Assembly: GCA_045535815.1 (NCBI GenBank)
Contig: JAZSMJ010000035.1
Span: 11,909-75,908, forward strand
DNA from: JAZSMJ01 sp045535815
GTDB taxonomy: Bacteria; Bacillota; Clostridia; Oscillospirales; CAG-272
Direction of reading: 5' to 3'
DNA: 64,000 bases
This document shows positions 51,835-61,363 of the stretch, one piece after another (position 1 is the first letter of the stretch; the number at the start of each line of letters is the position of its first letter). The notes beneath the pieces are model-generated. The model was not told the DNA's origin. It saw only the letters and a program-made list of their open reading frames with translations, and searched no databases. Made by a program: the position numbers and the translations under genes.

Positions 51835-53529
51835 TTATAGTCCTTTTGAAATCTCAAGAAGCTCTTTTGCGGAATCGAGCAAGGTTTCGGTAATCTGACT
51901 TCCTCCCATTATGCGAGCGATCTCATAGATTCGTTCGCTGTCGGACAGGTTTTTAACCGTAGTTTGCACTCTTCCGTTTTCTTCTCTTTTTGAGACAAAT
52001 ATATGATTATCGGCAAGTGCCGAAATCTGTGCTGAGTGAGTTACACAAATAACCTGAGCATTTTCAGATATATGCTTAAGCTTTATTCCAGTTTTTTGAG
52101 ACGTGCTTCCGGATATACCGGTATCGACCTCATCAAATATCAGAGTCTGTGTGTTTTCCTTGAGGTTCATCACACTCTTCAGAGCGAGAGTGATTCGTGA
52201 TAATTCTCCACCCGATGCAATCGAAGCAAGTGGCTTTAACGGTTCACCCGGGTTGGTTGAAATACAGAAATCAACGTCATCAAGACCTCGAATGTTAAAA
52301 TCGTCGATAGAGAGGCCGTCACGATGAGAAATATCAACGCTGAACATCACCTTTTCCATATCAAGAAAAGCGAGCTCGTTCATAATGCTTTTTTCAAGAG
52401 CAGAGGCTGACAGCGTTCTCTTTCGATATATTTCGTCAGCATACTTTTTAAGAATCGATAACTCCTTATCAAGCTCTGATTTGAGCTCAATTATACGGTC
52501 TTCGGCGCTTACAATATTCTCAAGCTCAGCTTGCGATTTATTCTTAAATTCAATTATTGAATCTATATCTGCCCCGTATTTTCTTTGAAGCCTATGAATA
52601 AGATCAAGTCTGCTTTCTATCTGATCAAGCAACGCCTCTGGATCACCAGAATCAGCCGATATTGAATCGGAAACCGATATAGCTATATCTTCAATCTCAT
52701 ATCTGGCTTCCCTCAACCGTTCAATATATTCCGGGACACCCTCAAGAACATCCGATATTTTTTCGAGTGCCTCGACAGATTTATCGATCAGCTGACAAGC
52801 TGCTACGCCTTTATCGTTTGAGTAAAGCGCACGGTATGAAAAATTAACGGATTTGGATATTTTTTCAATATTTTTGAGCTTGTTTCTTTTAAGTATAAGC
52901 TCGTCCTCTTCACCACAGCGCAGCTTTGCAGATTCAATCTCTTTTATCCTGAACCCAAGCATTTCTACAAGGCGGTTCTTTTCCATCTCATCAATGGAAA
53001 GAGAGCTTATTTCGGAAACAATACCCTTAACCTTTTCATACTGAATGCGGTAGAATGAAAGATCGCTGTCAAGGTTAGCATATTCATCAAGATAAGTAAT
53101 GTAATTTGACTGCTGTAAAAGACTTTGATTATCGTGCTGTCCGTGAATGTTAACGAGATTGGCGGCAATATCTTTAAGAATAGATACTGTGCAAGCCTTT
53201 CCGTTTACCTTCACCTTGGATTTTCCGTCTGCAGAAACAGACCTTGACAGCAAAATACAACCGTCCTCATCGGATGGATAGCCAAGCTCTGTCAAAGCAT
53301 CAATATTCTGTTTGGTAAGATCCGAAAAAATAGCTTCAACTAAAGCAAAGCTCTCTCCGCTTCGAATAATATCCTTGTTAACCTTATTTCCAAGAATGAT
53401 ATTTATCGAATCGACAATTATAGATTTCCCCGCTCCGGTTTCACCCGTAAGAACAGTAAATCCATCCGAAAGGTCGAGATCTGTCTGCTTTATTACAGCT
53501 ATATTCTCAATATGCAATGAAGTAAGCAT
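51835..53529 (-). CDS. recN: DNA repair protein RecN
   Basis: SMC-like ATPase for double-strand-break repair, 564 residues. N-terminal Walker A GETGAGKSIIVDSI (30-43), coiled-coil arms (about 155-375), and the C-terminal ABC signature ASGGELSRITLALKS with Walker B TLIFDEVDTGISG. Follows argR by 25 bases, the conserved Bacillota order. Confidence 0.97.
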   Translation of the reverse strand: MLTSLHIENIAVIKQTDLDLSDGFTVLTGETGAGKSIIVDSINIILGNKVNKDIIRSGESFALVEAIFSDLTKQNIDALTELGYPSDEDGCILLSRSVSADGKSKVKVNGKACTVSILKDIAANLVNIHGQHDNQSLLQQSNYITYLDEYANLDSDLSFYRIQYEKVKGIVSEISSLSIDEMEKNRLVEMLGFRIKEIESAKLRCGEEDELILKRNKLKNIEKISKSVNFSYRALYSNDKGVAACQLIDKSVEALEKISDVLEGVPEYIERLREARYEIEDIAISVSDSISADSGDPEALLDQIESRLDLIHRLQRKYGADIDSIIEFKNKSQAELENIVSAEDRIIELKSELDKELSILKKYADEIYRKRTLSASALEKSIMNELAFLDMEKVMFSVDISHRDGLSIDDFNIRGLDDVDFCISTNPGEPLKPLASIASGGELSRITLALKSVMNLKENTQTLIFDEVDTGISGSTSQKTGIKLKHISENAQVICVTHSAQISALADNHIFVSKREENGRVQTTVKNLSDSERIYEIARIMGGSQITETLLDSAKELLEISKGL

Positions 53530-53554
53530 AAACAGCTCCTATTGTTTACTCAGA

Positions 53555-54007
53555 TCATTTTGAGATCATATCAATAAAAATATTTTTTATTTCATCCGCT
53601 GCCTCTGTCGATCTCATTACTATTATAATGTTATCGTCACCGGCAACACATCCTACAACGTTATTAAGGTCCATTCCATCGATGGCTGCAGCTGCTGCCT
53701 GAGCCATTCCGGAATAAGTTTTAAGAACGACAATGTTATTGGCACTGTCTGCCTTGATAACAGTATCAGCAACGATGTTGCGATACTTAGATGAAATAAT
53801 ACCGTCATCCTGACCGGATATAGCATATTTGTACGTATTATTCTCCGTGGATATTTTTACAAGCCTAAGCTCCTTTATATCCCTTGAAATGGTTGCCTGA
53901 GTTACTTCAAATCCGCTTTCCTTGAGTTTATCGATAAGTTCCTCTTGAGTCTCAACGTTATACTCGCTTATTATTTCAAGGATTTTTTTGTGGCGTCTGA
54001 ACTTCAT
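53555..54007 (-). CDS. argR: Arginine repressor ArgR
   Basis: Hexameric transcription regulator of arginine biosynthesis and catabolism, 150 residues. N-terminal winged helix (about 1-70, with VTQATISRDIKELRLVKI) and the C-terminal oligomerisation and arginine-binding domain (VVGCVAGDDNIIIV, about 115-128). The gene lies between nadK and recN, its usual place. No arg genes are in the window, so its targets are elsewhere. Confidence 0.96.
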   Translation of the reverse strand: MKFRRHKKILEIISEYNVETQEELIDKLKESGFEVTQATISRDIKELRLVKISTENNTYKYAISGQDDGIISSKYRNIVADTVIKADSANNIVVLKTYSGMAQAAAAAIDGMDLNNVVGCVAGDDNIIIVMRSTEAADEIKNIFIDMISK

Positions 54008-54022
54008 AAATAACTCCTTAAA

Positions 54023-54853
54023 TTAATTATATGATCCCGACATTTTTTTAAGCAGAACGTCGGAAAAACTGTCGTTTTTGAGTCTTATAAGCTTTGTGTA
54101 TCTGGAAGCCTTTGAGATCTTCACAGTATCATTTCTTTGAAGCTTGACGTTTTTATTTCCGTCAACCGTAAGATACAGATCAGCATTTATATCTGACGAG
54201 GAAATGACAAGGCCTGATTCACTGCTAAAAATCATAGGCTTTGCACTTACAGAATGGCAACAAATAGGAGTAAGCGCAACACATTCGATGCTTGGATCAA
54301 TAATAGGTCCTCCTGCAGATAAAGAATATGCGGTTGATCCTGTGGGCGTTGAGAAAATAACGCCGTCGCCTCTATATGTAAGAGATGAAGCATTATTTTC
54401 AAAGCTTATTTTAATATCGCATATCTTCGAGACGTTACCTTTGGCTATAACCGCCTCGTTTAAGGCGTACATAGTTTCCTTTCCGCTATCTGAAATATGC
54501 TCTATCTTAAGCATCATTCTCTTGTCTATGTTTGTATCATTATTAATTTTAGAATTAATAATAAAATCTCTGAGAACGTCAAGCTCATCGATCTCAAGCT
54601 CTGCAAGATATCCCTTTCTGCCAAGATTAATGCCTACAATAGGTATATCAAGCTTCGATGCATAATAAGCAGCCTTTATTATAGTACCGTCTCCGCCGAG
54701 GACAACAAAAAGATCAACCTTTTCATAGGCTGTATCGTCATACTGAGCCAAAGATACGTCACAACCGCACTCAAGCAAAAGGTCCTTGACTTTTTCCGTA
54801 TTAATACCGCTCTCATCCTTGAGTGGATTGGTAATTATTCTGACTGTTTTCAT
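54023..54853 (-). CDS. nadK: NAD kinase
   Basis: Phosphorylates NAD to NADP. 276 residues with GGDGT (53-57), ALNEAVI, and the DGVIFSTPTGSTAYSLSAGGP region. Overlaps tlyA by four bases (ATGA), so they are translationally coupled. Confidence 0.96.
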   Translation of the reverse strand: MKTVRIITNPLKDESGINTEKVKDLLLECGCDVSLAQYDDTAYEKVDLFVVLGGDGTIIKAAYYASKLDIPIVGINLGRKGYLAELEIDELDVLRDFIINSKINNDTNIDKRMMLKIEHISDSGKETMYALNEAVIAKGNVSKICDIKISFENNASSLTYRGDGVIFSTPTGSTAYSLSAGGPIIDPSIECVALTPICCHSVSAKPMIFSSESGLVISSSDINADLYLTVDGNKNVKLQRNDTVKISKASRYTKLIRLKNDSFSDVLLKKMSGSYN

Positions 54854-55635
54854 CTTTTTGCTCCGACAATTGAAGATATATATTTTTGATCCACGAAGTC
54901 ACTTTTTATCTTTTCTCCGAAAACAGCAAGATACTCTACGTTCCCATCGCCACCGCATATGGGTGATCTGATTATACCACCGCATTTCCAGCCGTATGAG
55001 AACGCACTGTCAACAACGGTATTAATAATCCTTTCATGAACCTTCAGATCTTTAACTATTCCGTTTTTTCCTATATACTCTCTTCCTGCCTCAAATTGAG
55101 GCTTGATAAGAGTAATAAAATAACCGTCTTTGCTGAGTATTGATTTTACGGAAGAATATATTTTGATTTGAGATATAAACGATACGTCCATAACAACGAT
55201 ATCGACTGCCTGAAAATTTTCAAGCACATCTATCGTAATATCCTTTGCATTCAAGCCCTCAAGGGATACGATACGTTTATCATCTCTAAGCTTCGGATGA
55301 AGCTGGTCGTGCCCCGAATCTATAGCATACACTAAAGAAGCACCATTTTGAATAAGACAGTCTGTAAAACCGCCCGTGGAAGCACCTATATCAGCACAAA
55401 CAGCTCCGTGTACGTCTATTTTAAAGCTTTCAAGAGCCGCTTCAAGCTTAAGACCTCCACGACTGACGTACGGCATAACCTCGCCGTTTATAACAATTTT
55501 TTGCAAATCGACATTAAACGATGCCTTGCTGACCATCTTTCCGTCGGCAAACACTATGCCGTTTTTGATCATATTTTGTGCCTTTTGTCTGCTTTCCGCA
55601 AAACCGTTTTCAACTAAATAAAGATCGATTCTCAT
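54850..55635 (-). CDS. tlyA: TlyA-family rRNA methyltransferase
   Basis: S4 domain (1-60, RIDLYLVENGFAESRQKAQ) plus an FtsJ-like SAM-dependent methyltransferase (DIGASTGGFTDCLIQNGA, VDIVVMDVSFIS). TlyA proteins methylate 2'-OH of 16S and 23S rRNA; the old label is hemolysin. 261 residues. In Bacillota this gene is often preceded by dxs, which is not here; the YuiD-like gene is one base away instead. Confidence 0.93.
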   Translation of the reverse strand: MRIDLYLVENGFAESRQKAQNMIKNGIVFADGKMVSKASFNVDLQKIVINGEVMPYVSRGGLKLEAALESFKIDVHGAVCADIGASTGGFTDCLIQNGASLVYAIDSGHDQLHPKLRDDKRIVSLEGLNAKDITIDVLENFQAVDIVVMDVSFISQIKIYSSVKSILSKDGYFITLIKPQFEAGREYIGKNGIVKDLKVHERIINTVVDSAFSYGWKCGGIIRSPICGGDGNVEYLAVFGEKIKSDFVDQKYISSIVGAKR

Positions 55636-55636
55636 C

Positions 55637-56095
55637 TTAGTTCCAAAGATAATAAAGTCCTATTGCAATCAAAATACCAAGAACAGCACCGACAAGAACT
55701 TCTTTTTTTGTATGACCTATAAGCTCTTTAAGCTTTTTCTGAAGGTTTTCGGTTTTTCCCTGAAGAGATTCGTCTATCATCTCGTTCAGTATTCTTGCCT
55801 GCTCGCCTACCGCTCTTCTTACACCCGCTGCGTCATACATTACAATAAAAGCAAATATAAATGATAATGCAAATTGAGTTGAATCAAATCCGCAGTAAAG
55901 ACCAACAGCCGTCGAAAGCGACGTAACAGTTGACGAATGTGAGCTCGGCATACCGCCTGAGCCAACTATTCTTGTCAGGTCTATTTTTTTGTTTTTTATG
56001 GTGCATATTATTACTTTCAGTATTTGAGCAACCGCCCATCCTATAAAAGCGATTCCAAGCGCCTCGTTATTAAATATTCCAACAAATGAATGCAT
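55637..56095 (-). CDS. Divergent PAP2-family membrane protein (YuiD-like)
   Basis: 152 residues, four or five hydrophobic segments, with the DUF212/acid-phosphatase core GGMPSSHSSTVTSLSTAVG and YDAAGVRRAVGEQA. These proteins are thought to be membrane phosphatases; acting on an isoprenyl diphosphate would fit its place right after ispA (three-base gap), but this is inference. Confidence 0.87.
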   Translation of the reverse strand: MHSFVGIFNNEALGIAFIGWAVAQILKVIICTIKNKKIDLTRIVGSGGMPSSHSSTVTSLSTAVGLYCGFDSTQFALSFIFAFIVMYDAAGVRRAVGEQARILNEMIDESLQGKTENLQKKLKELIGHTKKEVLVGAVLGILIAIGLYYLWN

Positions 56096-56098
56096 AAA

Positions 56099-56950
56099 TC
56101 ACACTTTTCTTTCCAAAAGATAAATTGATAATTCCGAAAGAGTTTGATTGTTTTGATATTTCGAGATTGCTTCATTTGCTTTGTTTGTAATATTGGAAGC
56201 ATACTCGTAAGCTTCATCGGGAGTAAGGTAGGTCAAAAACGTAGTCTTTTCCTCACCTTCATCCAGGATATCGTCAATTATCTGAAACGCAAGACCTATA
56301 TTGCCTGCATACGTTTCTGCATCGTCCAAAACAGTTTTATCTGTTATACCCGCAGCAAGACATCCTAATATGCATGAAGCCTTTATAAGCGCACCGGTCT
56401 TAAGGCTGTGCATAAAGACGAGAGTATTCATGTCAAGCTGCTTCTTTTCACCGATAAGATCAAGCTGTTGACCGCCAACCATACCAAAGTGACCTGCCGC
56501 TTTTGCAAGCGTTTTTACTGCATTATTTGTAATTTCAGCCGATACGTATTCGTTAGATGCTAACAGCTCAAATGCATAGGTAAGAAGCGCATCTCCGGCA
56601 AGCAAAGCATTTGCTTCACCGAACTTACGGTGGCAGGTAAGCTTCCCTCTTCTGTAATCATCATTATCCATACAAGGAAGGTCATCATGTATAAGCGAAT
56701 ACGAATGAATCATCTCAACAGCACACGCAAAAGGTAGTGCAGCTTCACGGCTTCCGCCAAGCATTTCACAAAACGCTAAAGTAAGAAACGGCCTTATCCT
56801 TTTTCCGCCTCCGGTCGTGCTGTATCTCATAGCATCAAAAAGGATAGCGTATCTATCGTCGGTTTCTTTAAGATAATCCAATATAGTGTTTTCTAAGAGA
56901 GATGCTACTTCAGAAAGCTTACTGCTCAGTTCTTGCAAATTCTTCTTCAT
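56099..56950 (-). CDS. ispA: Polyprenyl (farnesyl) diphosphate synthase
   Basis: Condenses IPP and DMAPP/GPP to farnesyl diphosphate for undecaprenol and quinone synthesis. 283 residues with the FARM motif DDLPCMDNDD and the second Asp-rich motif in QIIDDILDEGEE. GGGKRIRPFL is the conserved substrate block. The ATG at 56950 lies 32 bases inside xseB; AAAGGA upstream supports it, and no later start keeps the full family N-terminus. Confidence 0.93.
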   Translation of the reverse strand: MKKNLQELSSKLSEVASLLENTILDYLKETDDRYAILFDAMRYSTTGGGKRIRPFLTLAFCEMLGGSREAALPFACAVEMIHSYSLIHDDLPCMDNDDYRRGKLTCHRKFGEANALLAGDALLTYAFELLASNEYVSAEITNNAVKTLAKAAGHFGMVGGQQLDLIGEKKQLDMNTLVFMHSLKTGALIKASCILGCLAAGITDKTVLDDAETYAGNIGLAFQIIDDILDEGEEKTTFLTYLTPDEAYEYASNITNKANEAISKYQNNQTLSELSIYLLERKV

Positions 56951-57158
56951 TCAAAGAACCGTCCTTTCCTTTTACAAGTATCTTTACCCTTTGTTCTGCG
57001 CTGTCAAGCTTATCACTGCAGAATTTAACAAGAGATACTCCCTCTTCAAACATCTGTAAAGAATTGTCAAGATCAGCATTTCCGCTCTCAAGCGCCCTTA
57101 CGATCTCTTCAAGTCTTGCAAGAGCTGTTTCAAATGTATATTTTGATACGTCATTCAT
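56919..57158 (-). CDS. xseB: Exodeoxyribonuclease VII small subunit
   Basis: Small helical subunit of exonuclease VII, 79 residues: YTFETALARLEEIVRALESG and the DLDNSLQMFEEGVSLVKFC heptad region. I use the ATG at 57158, with GGTGA five bases upstream overlapping the xseA stop; a GTG at 57167 is an alternative but overlaps the ribosome site. Confidence 0.95.
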   Translation of the reverse strand: MNDVSKYTFETALARLEEIVRALESGNADLDNSLQMFEEGVSLVKFCSDKLDSAEQRVKILVKGKDGSLNEEEFARTEQ

Positions 57159-57167
57159 ATCTTTCAC

Positions 57168-58388
57168 CTATTCTTTCGTCTTTTCAACTTTATTGACTGT
57201 TCCTGTCACGGTACCGTCGGAAAGCCTTAGCTTAACTGTACTTCCTATGCTTGTTTGCTCAACACTGTTAATAACCTTGCCGTCTTCATCAAAAACAGCT
57301 GAGTAACCTCTTGATATAATCGACATTGGATTTAACGCTTCCAATTTTGCAGTATTCTTTACAAAATCAGACCGTTTGTTTCCCAATGATATTTTCATTG
57401 CGCTGTCAAGTCTGCTTCCAAGCGATAAAACTATCATCTGCTTATCGTCAATTATATTTTTAGGTGACGTAAGTGCTCTGCTTTCTGCACAGTTTTTGAC
57501 CATGTTTCTCAGAAACTCTGTTTTCTTTGAAATCAGCAATAACATATGTGCCGTAACGTTAGCAAATTTTCGCTTAAGCTCTATAGTATCCGGTACAGAA
57601 AGCTCTGCGGCAGCAGATGGAGTAGGTGCTCTTCTGTCTGCTACAAAATCACATATAGTAAAATCGTTTTCATGTCCAACAGCAGATATTACCGGAAGCT
57701 CTGATGCGGCAACCGTTCTCGCAAGCTCCTCATTGTTAAATGCCCAAAGATCTTCTATAGACCCTCCGCCTCTGCCCAGAATGATAACGTCAACGTTTTT
57801 TGCTTCGTTAAAATATTTCAGACCGTTTATAAGCTGCTCAGCCGCACCGTCACCTTGAACTAAAGAAGGATAAAGCACAAGCTCAGCAAACGGAAAGCGT
57901 CTACCGGTGATATTTATTATATCTCTTACTGCGGCTCCCGTAGGCGATGTTATAATTCCTATTCTCGAAGGTATCTTTGGCAGTGCCTTTTTGAGAGAAG
58001 CATCAAACAAGCCTTCTTTTTCTAACTTTCGTTTAAGCTGTTCATAGGCAATATATAAAGCTCCGATACCGTCGGGCTCCATAGAATCAATATATAACTG
58101 ATACTGTCCGTCTCGCACGTATGATGCTATCCTACCGTGCGCTATAACCTTCATTCCGTCCTCAGGCTCAAACATAAGCTTTGAGGCGGATGACTTAAAC
58201 ATTACAGCCCTTATAAGTCCGTTTTCATCCTTAAGCGTAAGATAAAAATGCCCAGTTTTATAGTGATTTGTAAAGTTGGATATTTCTCCCTTTACGTAAA
58301 CGTTGCCGAGAAGCGGGACCTTGTCGAGAACCATTTTTATATATTCATTTATTTGTGAGACAGTAAAAACGTTAGATTTCTGCTCCAA
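57168..58388 (-). CDS. xseA: Exodeoxyribonuclease VII large subunit
   Basis: Catalytic subunit degrading single-stranded DNA, 406 residues. N-terminal OB fold (VYVKGEISNFTNHYKTGHFYLTLKD), then the catalytic domain with RIGIITSPTGAAVRDI, GRGGGSIEDLWAFN, and the ADRRAPTPSAAAE motif, and a long coiled coil toward the C-terminus that binds XseB. Lies three bases after the M22 gene. Confidence 0.96.
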   Translation of the reverse strand: MEQKSNVFTVSQINEYIKMVLDKVPLLGNVYVKGEISNFTNHYKTGHFYLTLKDENGLIRAVMFKSSASKLMFEPEDGMKVIAHGRIASYVRDGQYQLYIDSMEPDGIGALYIAYEQLKRKLEKEGLFDASLKKALPKIPSRIGIITSPTGAAVRDIINITGRRFPFAELVLYPSLVQGDGAAEQLINGLKYFNEAKNVDVIILGRGGGSIEDLWAFNNEELARTVAASELPVISAVGHENDFTICDFVADRRAPTPSAAAELSVPDTIELKRKFANVTAHMLLLISKKTEFLRNMVKNCAESRALTSPKNIIDDKQMIVLSLGSRLDSAMKISLGNKRSDFVKNTAKLEALNPMSIISRGYSAVFDEDGKVINSVEQTSIGSTVKLRLSDGTVTGTVNKVEKTKE

Positions 58389-58391
58389 GAT

Positions 58392-59321
58392 CTATATCTT
58401 CCCTTCATGCTTCATTTTACACAATACGGCAATTCCGGCAGCATTATCAGATGAATAATCTGCATGCGCAAAATAAGCGTTGTATCTTTCCATAAAATAT
58501 TCTCTTATTATACTGCAGCTCATTACTCCGCCGGCAAATAATACCGGCAGATCTCCGTAAGCTGATTTTGCATTATCAAGAACTGCTTCAAGAGATTTTT
58601 TTATAAATTCTAAAATATACGCTGAGACCTCCGGCACACTCTTGCCGTCTTTTATCATTTTCTCAGCAATGTTTTCGACACCCGACAAATTAAATTCTGT
58701 GCCTTTTACGCTTGTCCTTACCTTCGGAGGTTTATTACCTTGGTTATACCACTCTATTGCGGATTTTTCGATATACTTACCGCTCGGAAAATCAAAGCCC
58801 ACTCGAGTACCTATGCGGTCAATTATCTGACCTGCATTTAAGTCAAGCGTACCGCCTATTTTTTTAATATTATCGATTCCTTCAACCAAAAGACACTCCG
58901 TTGTACCGCCCGATACGTGAAAGGCAATGAATCTGCCACTCAAAAGGTCAAGACGATTTGCGGAATATGCTGCAGCGGCAATATGTCCTGCCTGGTGGGA
59001 AAAAAGATATACCGGAATTCCCTTTGCAGATGCAAAAGCGTATGCAGCAGAAACGCCGCTCAAAAAGCACGGCATATACGATCCTGAAGCATCTCTCGGA
59101 TACGCTGAAACTCCAACAGCGTCAGCATCACATCTTCCAAGCGTCTTAAACAGCTGCGGAAGATTTTTCACGTGCAGAAATACTGCATCACTCTGACGTA
59201 TTCCGTGATCTCCGTCCTTTACCGTTACCGGTAGCTTAAGATTATGTTCTATACTGTCACCGCATACCGTTGAGATCGATGTCGTATAATTACTTGTATC
59301 TATCCCGAGATAAACAGACAT
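58392..59321 (-). CDS. M22-like TsaD paralogue of unknown function
   Basis: 309-residue ASKHA-fold protein of the Kae1/TsaD/YeaZ family. It keeps the metal pair in SHQAGH (HxxxH) but has FHVSGGTTECLL where TsaD has HVSGGHT, and LGIDTSNYTTS where TsaD has ETSCDET, and it is about 30 residues shorter. It therefore looks like a paralogue rather than the tRNA t6A enzyme itself. Position between nusB and xseA is known for clostridial 'peptidase M22' genes. Substrate unknown. Confidence 0.82.
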   Translation of the reverse strand: MSVYLGIDTSNYTTSISTVCGDSIEHNLKLPVTVKDGDHGIRQSDAVFLHVKNLPQLFKTLGRCDADAVGVSAYPRDASGSYMPCFLSGVSAAYAFASAKGIPVYLFSHQAGHIAAAAYSANRLDLLSGRFIAFHVSGGTTECLLVEGIDNIKKIGGTLDLNAGQIIDRIGTRVGFDFPSGKYIEKSAIEWYNQGNKPPKVRTSVKGTEFNLSGVENIAEKMIKDGKSVPEVSAYILEFIKKSLEAVLDNAKSAYGDLPVLFAGGVMSCSIIREYFMERYNAYFAHADYSSDNAAGIAVLCKMKHEGKI

Positions 59322-59322
59322 T

Positions 59323-59730
59323 TCAGTTTTTTAAACCCTCTTTTTCTGCTATGTTGTTAAGTATTCCGTTTATAAAAGAAGGTGCAGAATCGTGATCGTA
59401 TTTTTTTGCGAGCTCAAGCGCTTCATTTATTGCAACCGCAAAAGGAACGTCGTCAACATACAGCATTTCGTATAAAGCAACCTTCATTATTGCAAGTGAT
59501 ATCTTTGACATTCTCTGAGTTTTCCATCCAACCGCAGAGCCACTTATTTTTTGATTGAGCTCGTCATCCTTTTCTACGCATCCGCAAAACGTTGAATAGA
59601 TATATTCGTCGTCTTCAATAACCTCTGTATCGATTGCAAGTTTATAAATCTCTTCCAATGAGCTGTCTGTATTGAATGATGATTCAAAAACCAAAATAAA
59701 AATCGATTCTCTTGCTTGTGTTCTTTTCAT
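59323..59730 (-). CDS. nusB: Transcription antitermination factor NusB
   Basis: RNA-binding helical protein working with NusE (S10) at boxA of rRNA operons. 135 residues: RTQARESIFILVFE at the start, VPFAVAINEALELAKKY and FINGILNNIAEKE at the end. First gene of the long run ending at dnaE, driven by the strong promoter at 59768-59796, and one base before the M22 gene. Confidence 0.96.
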   Translation of the reverse strand: MKRTQARESIFILVFESSFNTDSSLEEIYKLAIDTEVIEDDEYIYSTFCGCVEKDDELNQKISGSAVGWKTQRMSKISLAIMKVALYEMLYVDDVPFAVAINEALELAKKYDHDSAPSFINGILNNIAEKEGLKN

Positions 59731-59767
59731 TTTCTATCTCCGATTGACATAATTATATCATTATAAT

Positions 59768-59796
59768 ATTATACATATATTTATCCAAAAAGTCAA
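59768..59796 (-). promoter_or_regulatory. Promoter of the nusB-dnaE gene run
   Basis: Minus strand TTGACT (59791-59796), 17-base spacer, TATAAT (59768-59773), about 40 bases before the nusB ATG. Confidence 0.83.
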
Positions 59797-59842
59797 CACA
59801 ATATATAACAATAAATAACATTAAAAAAACGGAGGTTTTATA

Positions 59843-60820
59843 TTGAAGCAATTCGGTATGCTTTTCGTATTATTATTCATTTGCGCTTTATTTCCCTCAT
59901 CCTGCGAAAAAAGCAATTCCGAGGTTTTTTCGGACAAAAAAGATACAATAAAGTGGGTCGATTTCAATATAACCGCACAGGCGCTGAAGGATGCTTCCAA
60001 AGCCGATATTGAGTCATTCAACACCGAAAACCATATAGATTGGATAAAGCTCCTTGCTTTAATTGCGTGCGATAACGGCGGTAATTTTTCATCGTATAAA
60101 AGCTCTCATTCTCAGAAATATATTGAACGTATATTATCGGGTGAGGATCCGGATATAATAGGTGCAAATCTCAAGTATTACGACTATTACTGCAGGGCAT
60201 ACGGCGCTGTGCTTTCGGGACTTCTCGGAAGCTTTTACGTTGAAGGCTCTGACGAGAAAAGCTACGGCATTACGGGGTTTTCACCGATAGCATCCGGTTA
60301 TAGCTACTCTCATTACAAGGATTTCGGCGCAAGCCGTTCTTACGGATATGCGAGAAATCACCTGGGGCATGATTTGATGGGAAGCATAGGAACACCTATA
60401 ATTGCAGTTGAATCGGGATACGTTGAAGCAGTAGGATGGAATCAGTTTGGCGGATGGCGTATAGGAATACGCAGCTTTGACGGTAAAAGATACTGGTATT
60501 ACGCACACCTCAGAAAAAATCATCCGTACAACGACATATACGAGGGAAAAATAATAAACGCAGGTGAAGTTATCGGATACCTTGGAATGACGGGTTACAG
60601 CGCAAAAGAAAACGTAAACAATATAAATATTCCCCATCTTCATATAGGACTTCAGCTTATATTTGACCCTCTTGAAAAAGATTCGCCAAATCAGATTTGG
60701 ATAGACCTATATGAAATATCGAAGTTCCTGAGCACACACACGTCAAAGGTATACAAAAACGCTGATAACGGTGAATACTATTCTTACTCAAATCTTATAA
60801 CAGAAGGAACACCTGAATAA
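59843..60820 (+). CDS. M23-family metallopeptidase, lipoprotein
   Basis: Predicted membrane-anchored peptidoglycan endopeptidase. Signal peptide with lipobox PSSC (C21), a helical region of about 100 residues, then a LytM/M23 domain (about 145-300) with H173 and D177 in HLGHD and the HxH of PHLHIGLQL. The loop before the HxH (NAGEVIGYLGMTGYSA) is typical. The start is a TTG with GGAGG seven bases upstream. No dedicated substrate can be inferred. Tail-to-nothing with the next gene, 93 bases away. Confidence 0.9.
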   Translation: MKQFGMLFVLLFICALFPSSCEKSNSEVFSDKKDTIKWVDFNITAQALKDASKADIESFNTENHIDWIKLLALIACDNGGNFSSYKSSHSQKYIERILSGEDPDIIGANLKYYDYYCRAYGAVLSGLLGSFYVEGSDEKSYGITGFSPIASGYSYSHYKDFGASRSYGYARNHLGHDLMGSIGTPIIAVESGYVEAVGWNQFGGWRIGIRSFDGKRYWYYAHLRKNHPYNDIYEGKIINAGEVIGYLGMTGYSAKENVNNINIPHLHIGLQLIFDPLEKDSPNQIWIDLYEISKFLSTHTSKVYKNADNGEYYSYSNLITEGTPE

Positions 60821-60913
60821 TGAGGTAATTTTTTTATTTTCTATGGAAATTTTCTTTTCTTTGTGATATAATCATTTTAAAGTAAAATTCGGAAGGATAG
60901 TCTTGTTAATTTT

Positions 60914-61360
60914 ATGACAAGAAAAAAAGATATGGAAAATTTAAAGGCTTTTCTTGCAAAATACATATACCCTGCCTGCGGACTGTATACCGCAATAACT
61001 ATAGCTCTTGCATTATTTGCAACGTATTCGTATAACCAAGGATATGCACCCTCGCTCAAAACTCTCGTGTGCGTTTTCCTTTTCTCGTTCTTTATAAATA
61101 TTATAAATAAAATATTCTCTTTGAAAAAATACAGTCTCGCTCTCAGGCTGCTTCTTCATTTTGCAGCGACTGCAACACTTTTCTTTGTGTTATTTTTCGT
61201 CATCCTCGGCTCATACGAAAGCGGATATGGCGCCTTATACATAATTCTTGCGTACGCACTGGTCTATGCCCTTGTATCTGCTATAATTCTTACAATAAGA
61301 CACTTAACGATAAAAGAAGAAAAAAAGGATATAAAATACACAAGCCAATTCAAAAAATAA
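60914..61360 (+). CDS. DUF3021-like four-helix membrane protein
   Basis: 148 residues with four strongly hydrophobic segments (about 16-37, 46-66, 77-101 and 106-130), short basic ends; the size and helix pattern resemble DUF3021. AAGGA lies 16 bases before the ATG, rather far. In relatives such proteins often accompany LytTR regulators, but none is next to it here. The stop is followed by the shared terminator with the MurE-type gene. Confidence 0.65.
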   Translation: MTRKKDMENLKAFLAKYIYPACGLYTAITIALALFATYSYNQGYAPSLKTLVCVFLFSFFINIINKIFSLKKYSLALRLLLHFAATATLFFVLFFVILGSYESGYGALYIILAYALVYALVSAIILTIRHLTIKEEKKDIKYTSQFKK

Positions 61361-61363
61361 ATC

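Noticed and set aside
54144..54889. Open frames of 130-173 codons on the plus strand opposite nadK
   Set aside because: No ribosome sites and no conserved blocks; nadK and tlyA cover the region with clear motifs.
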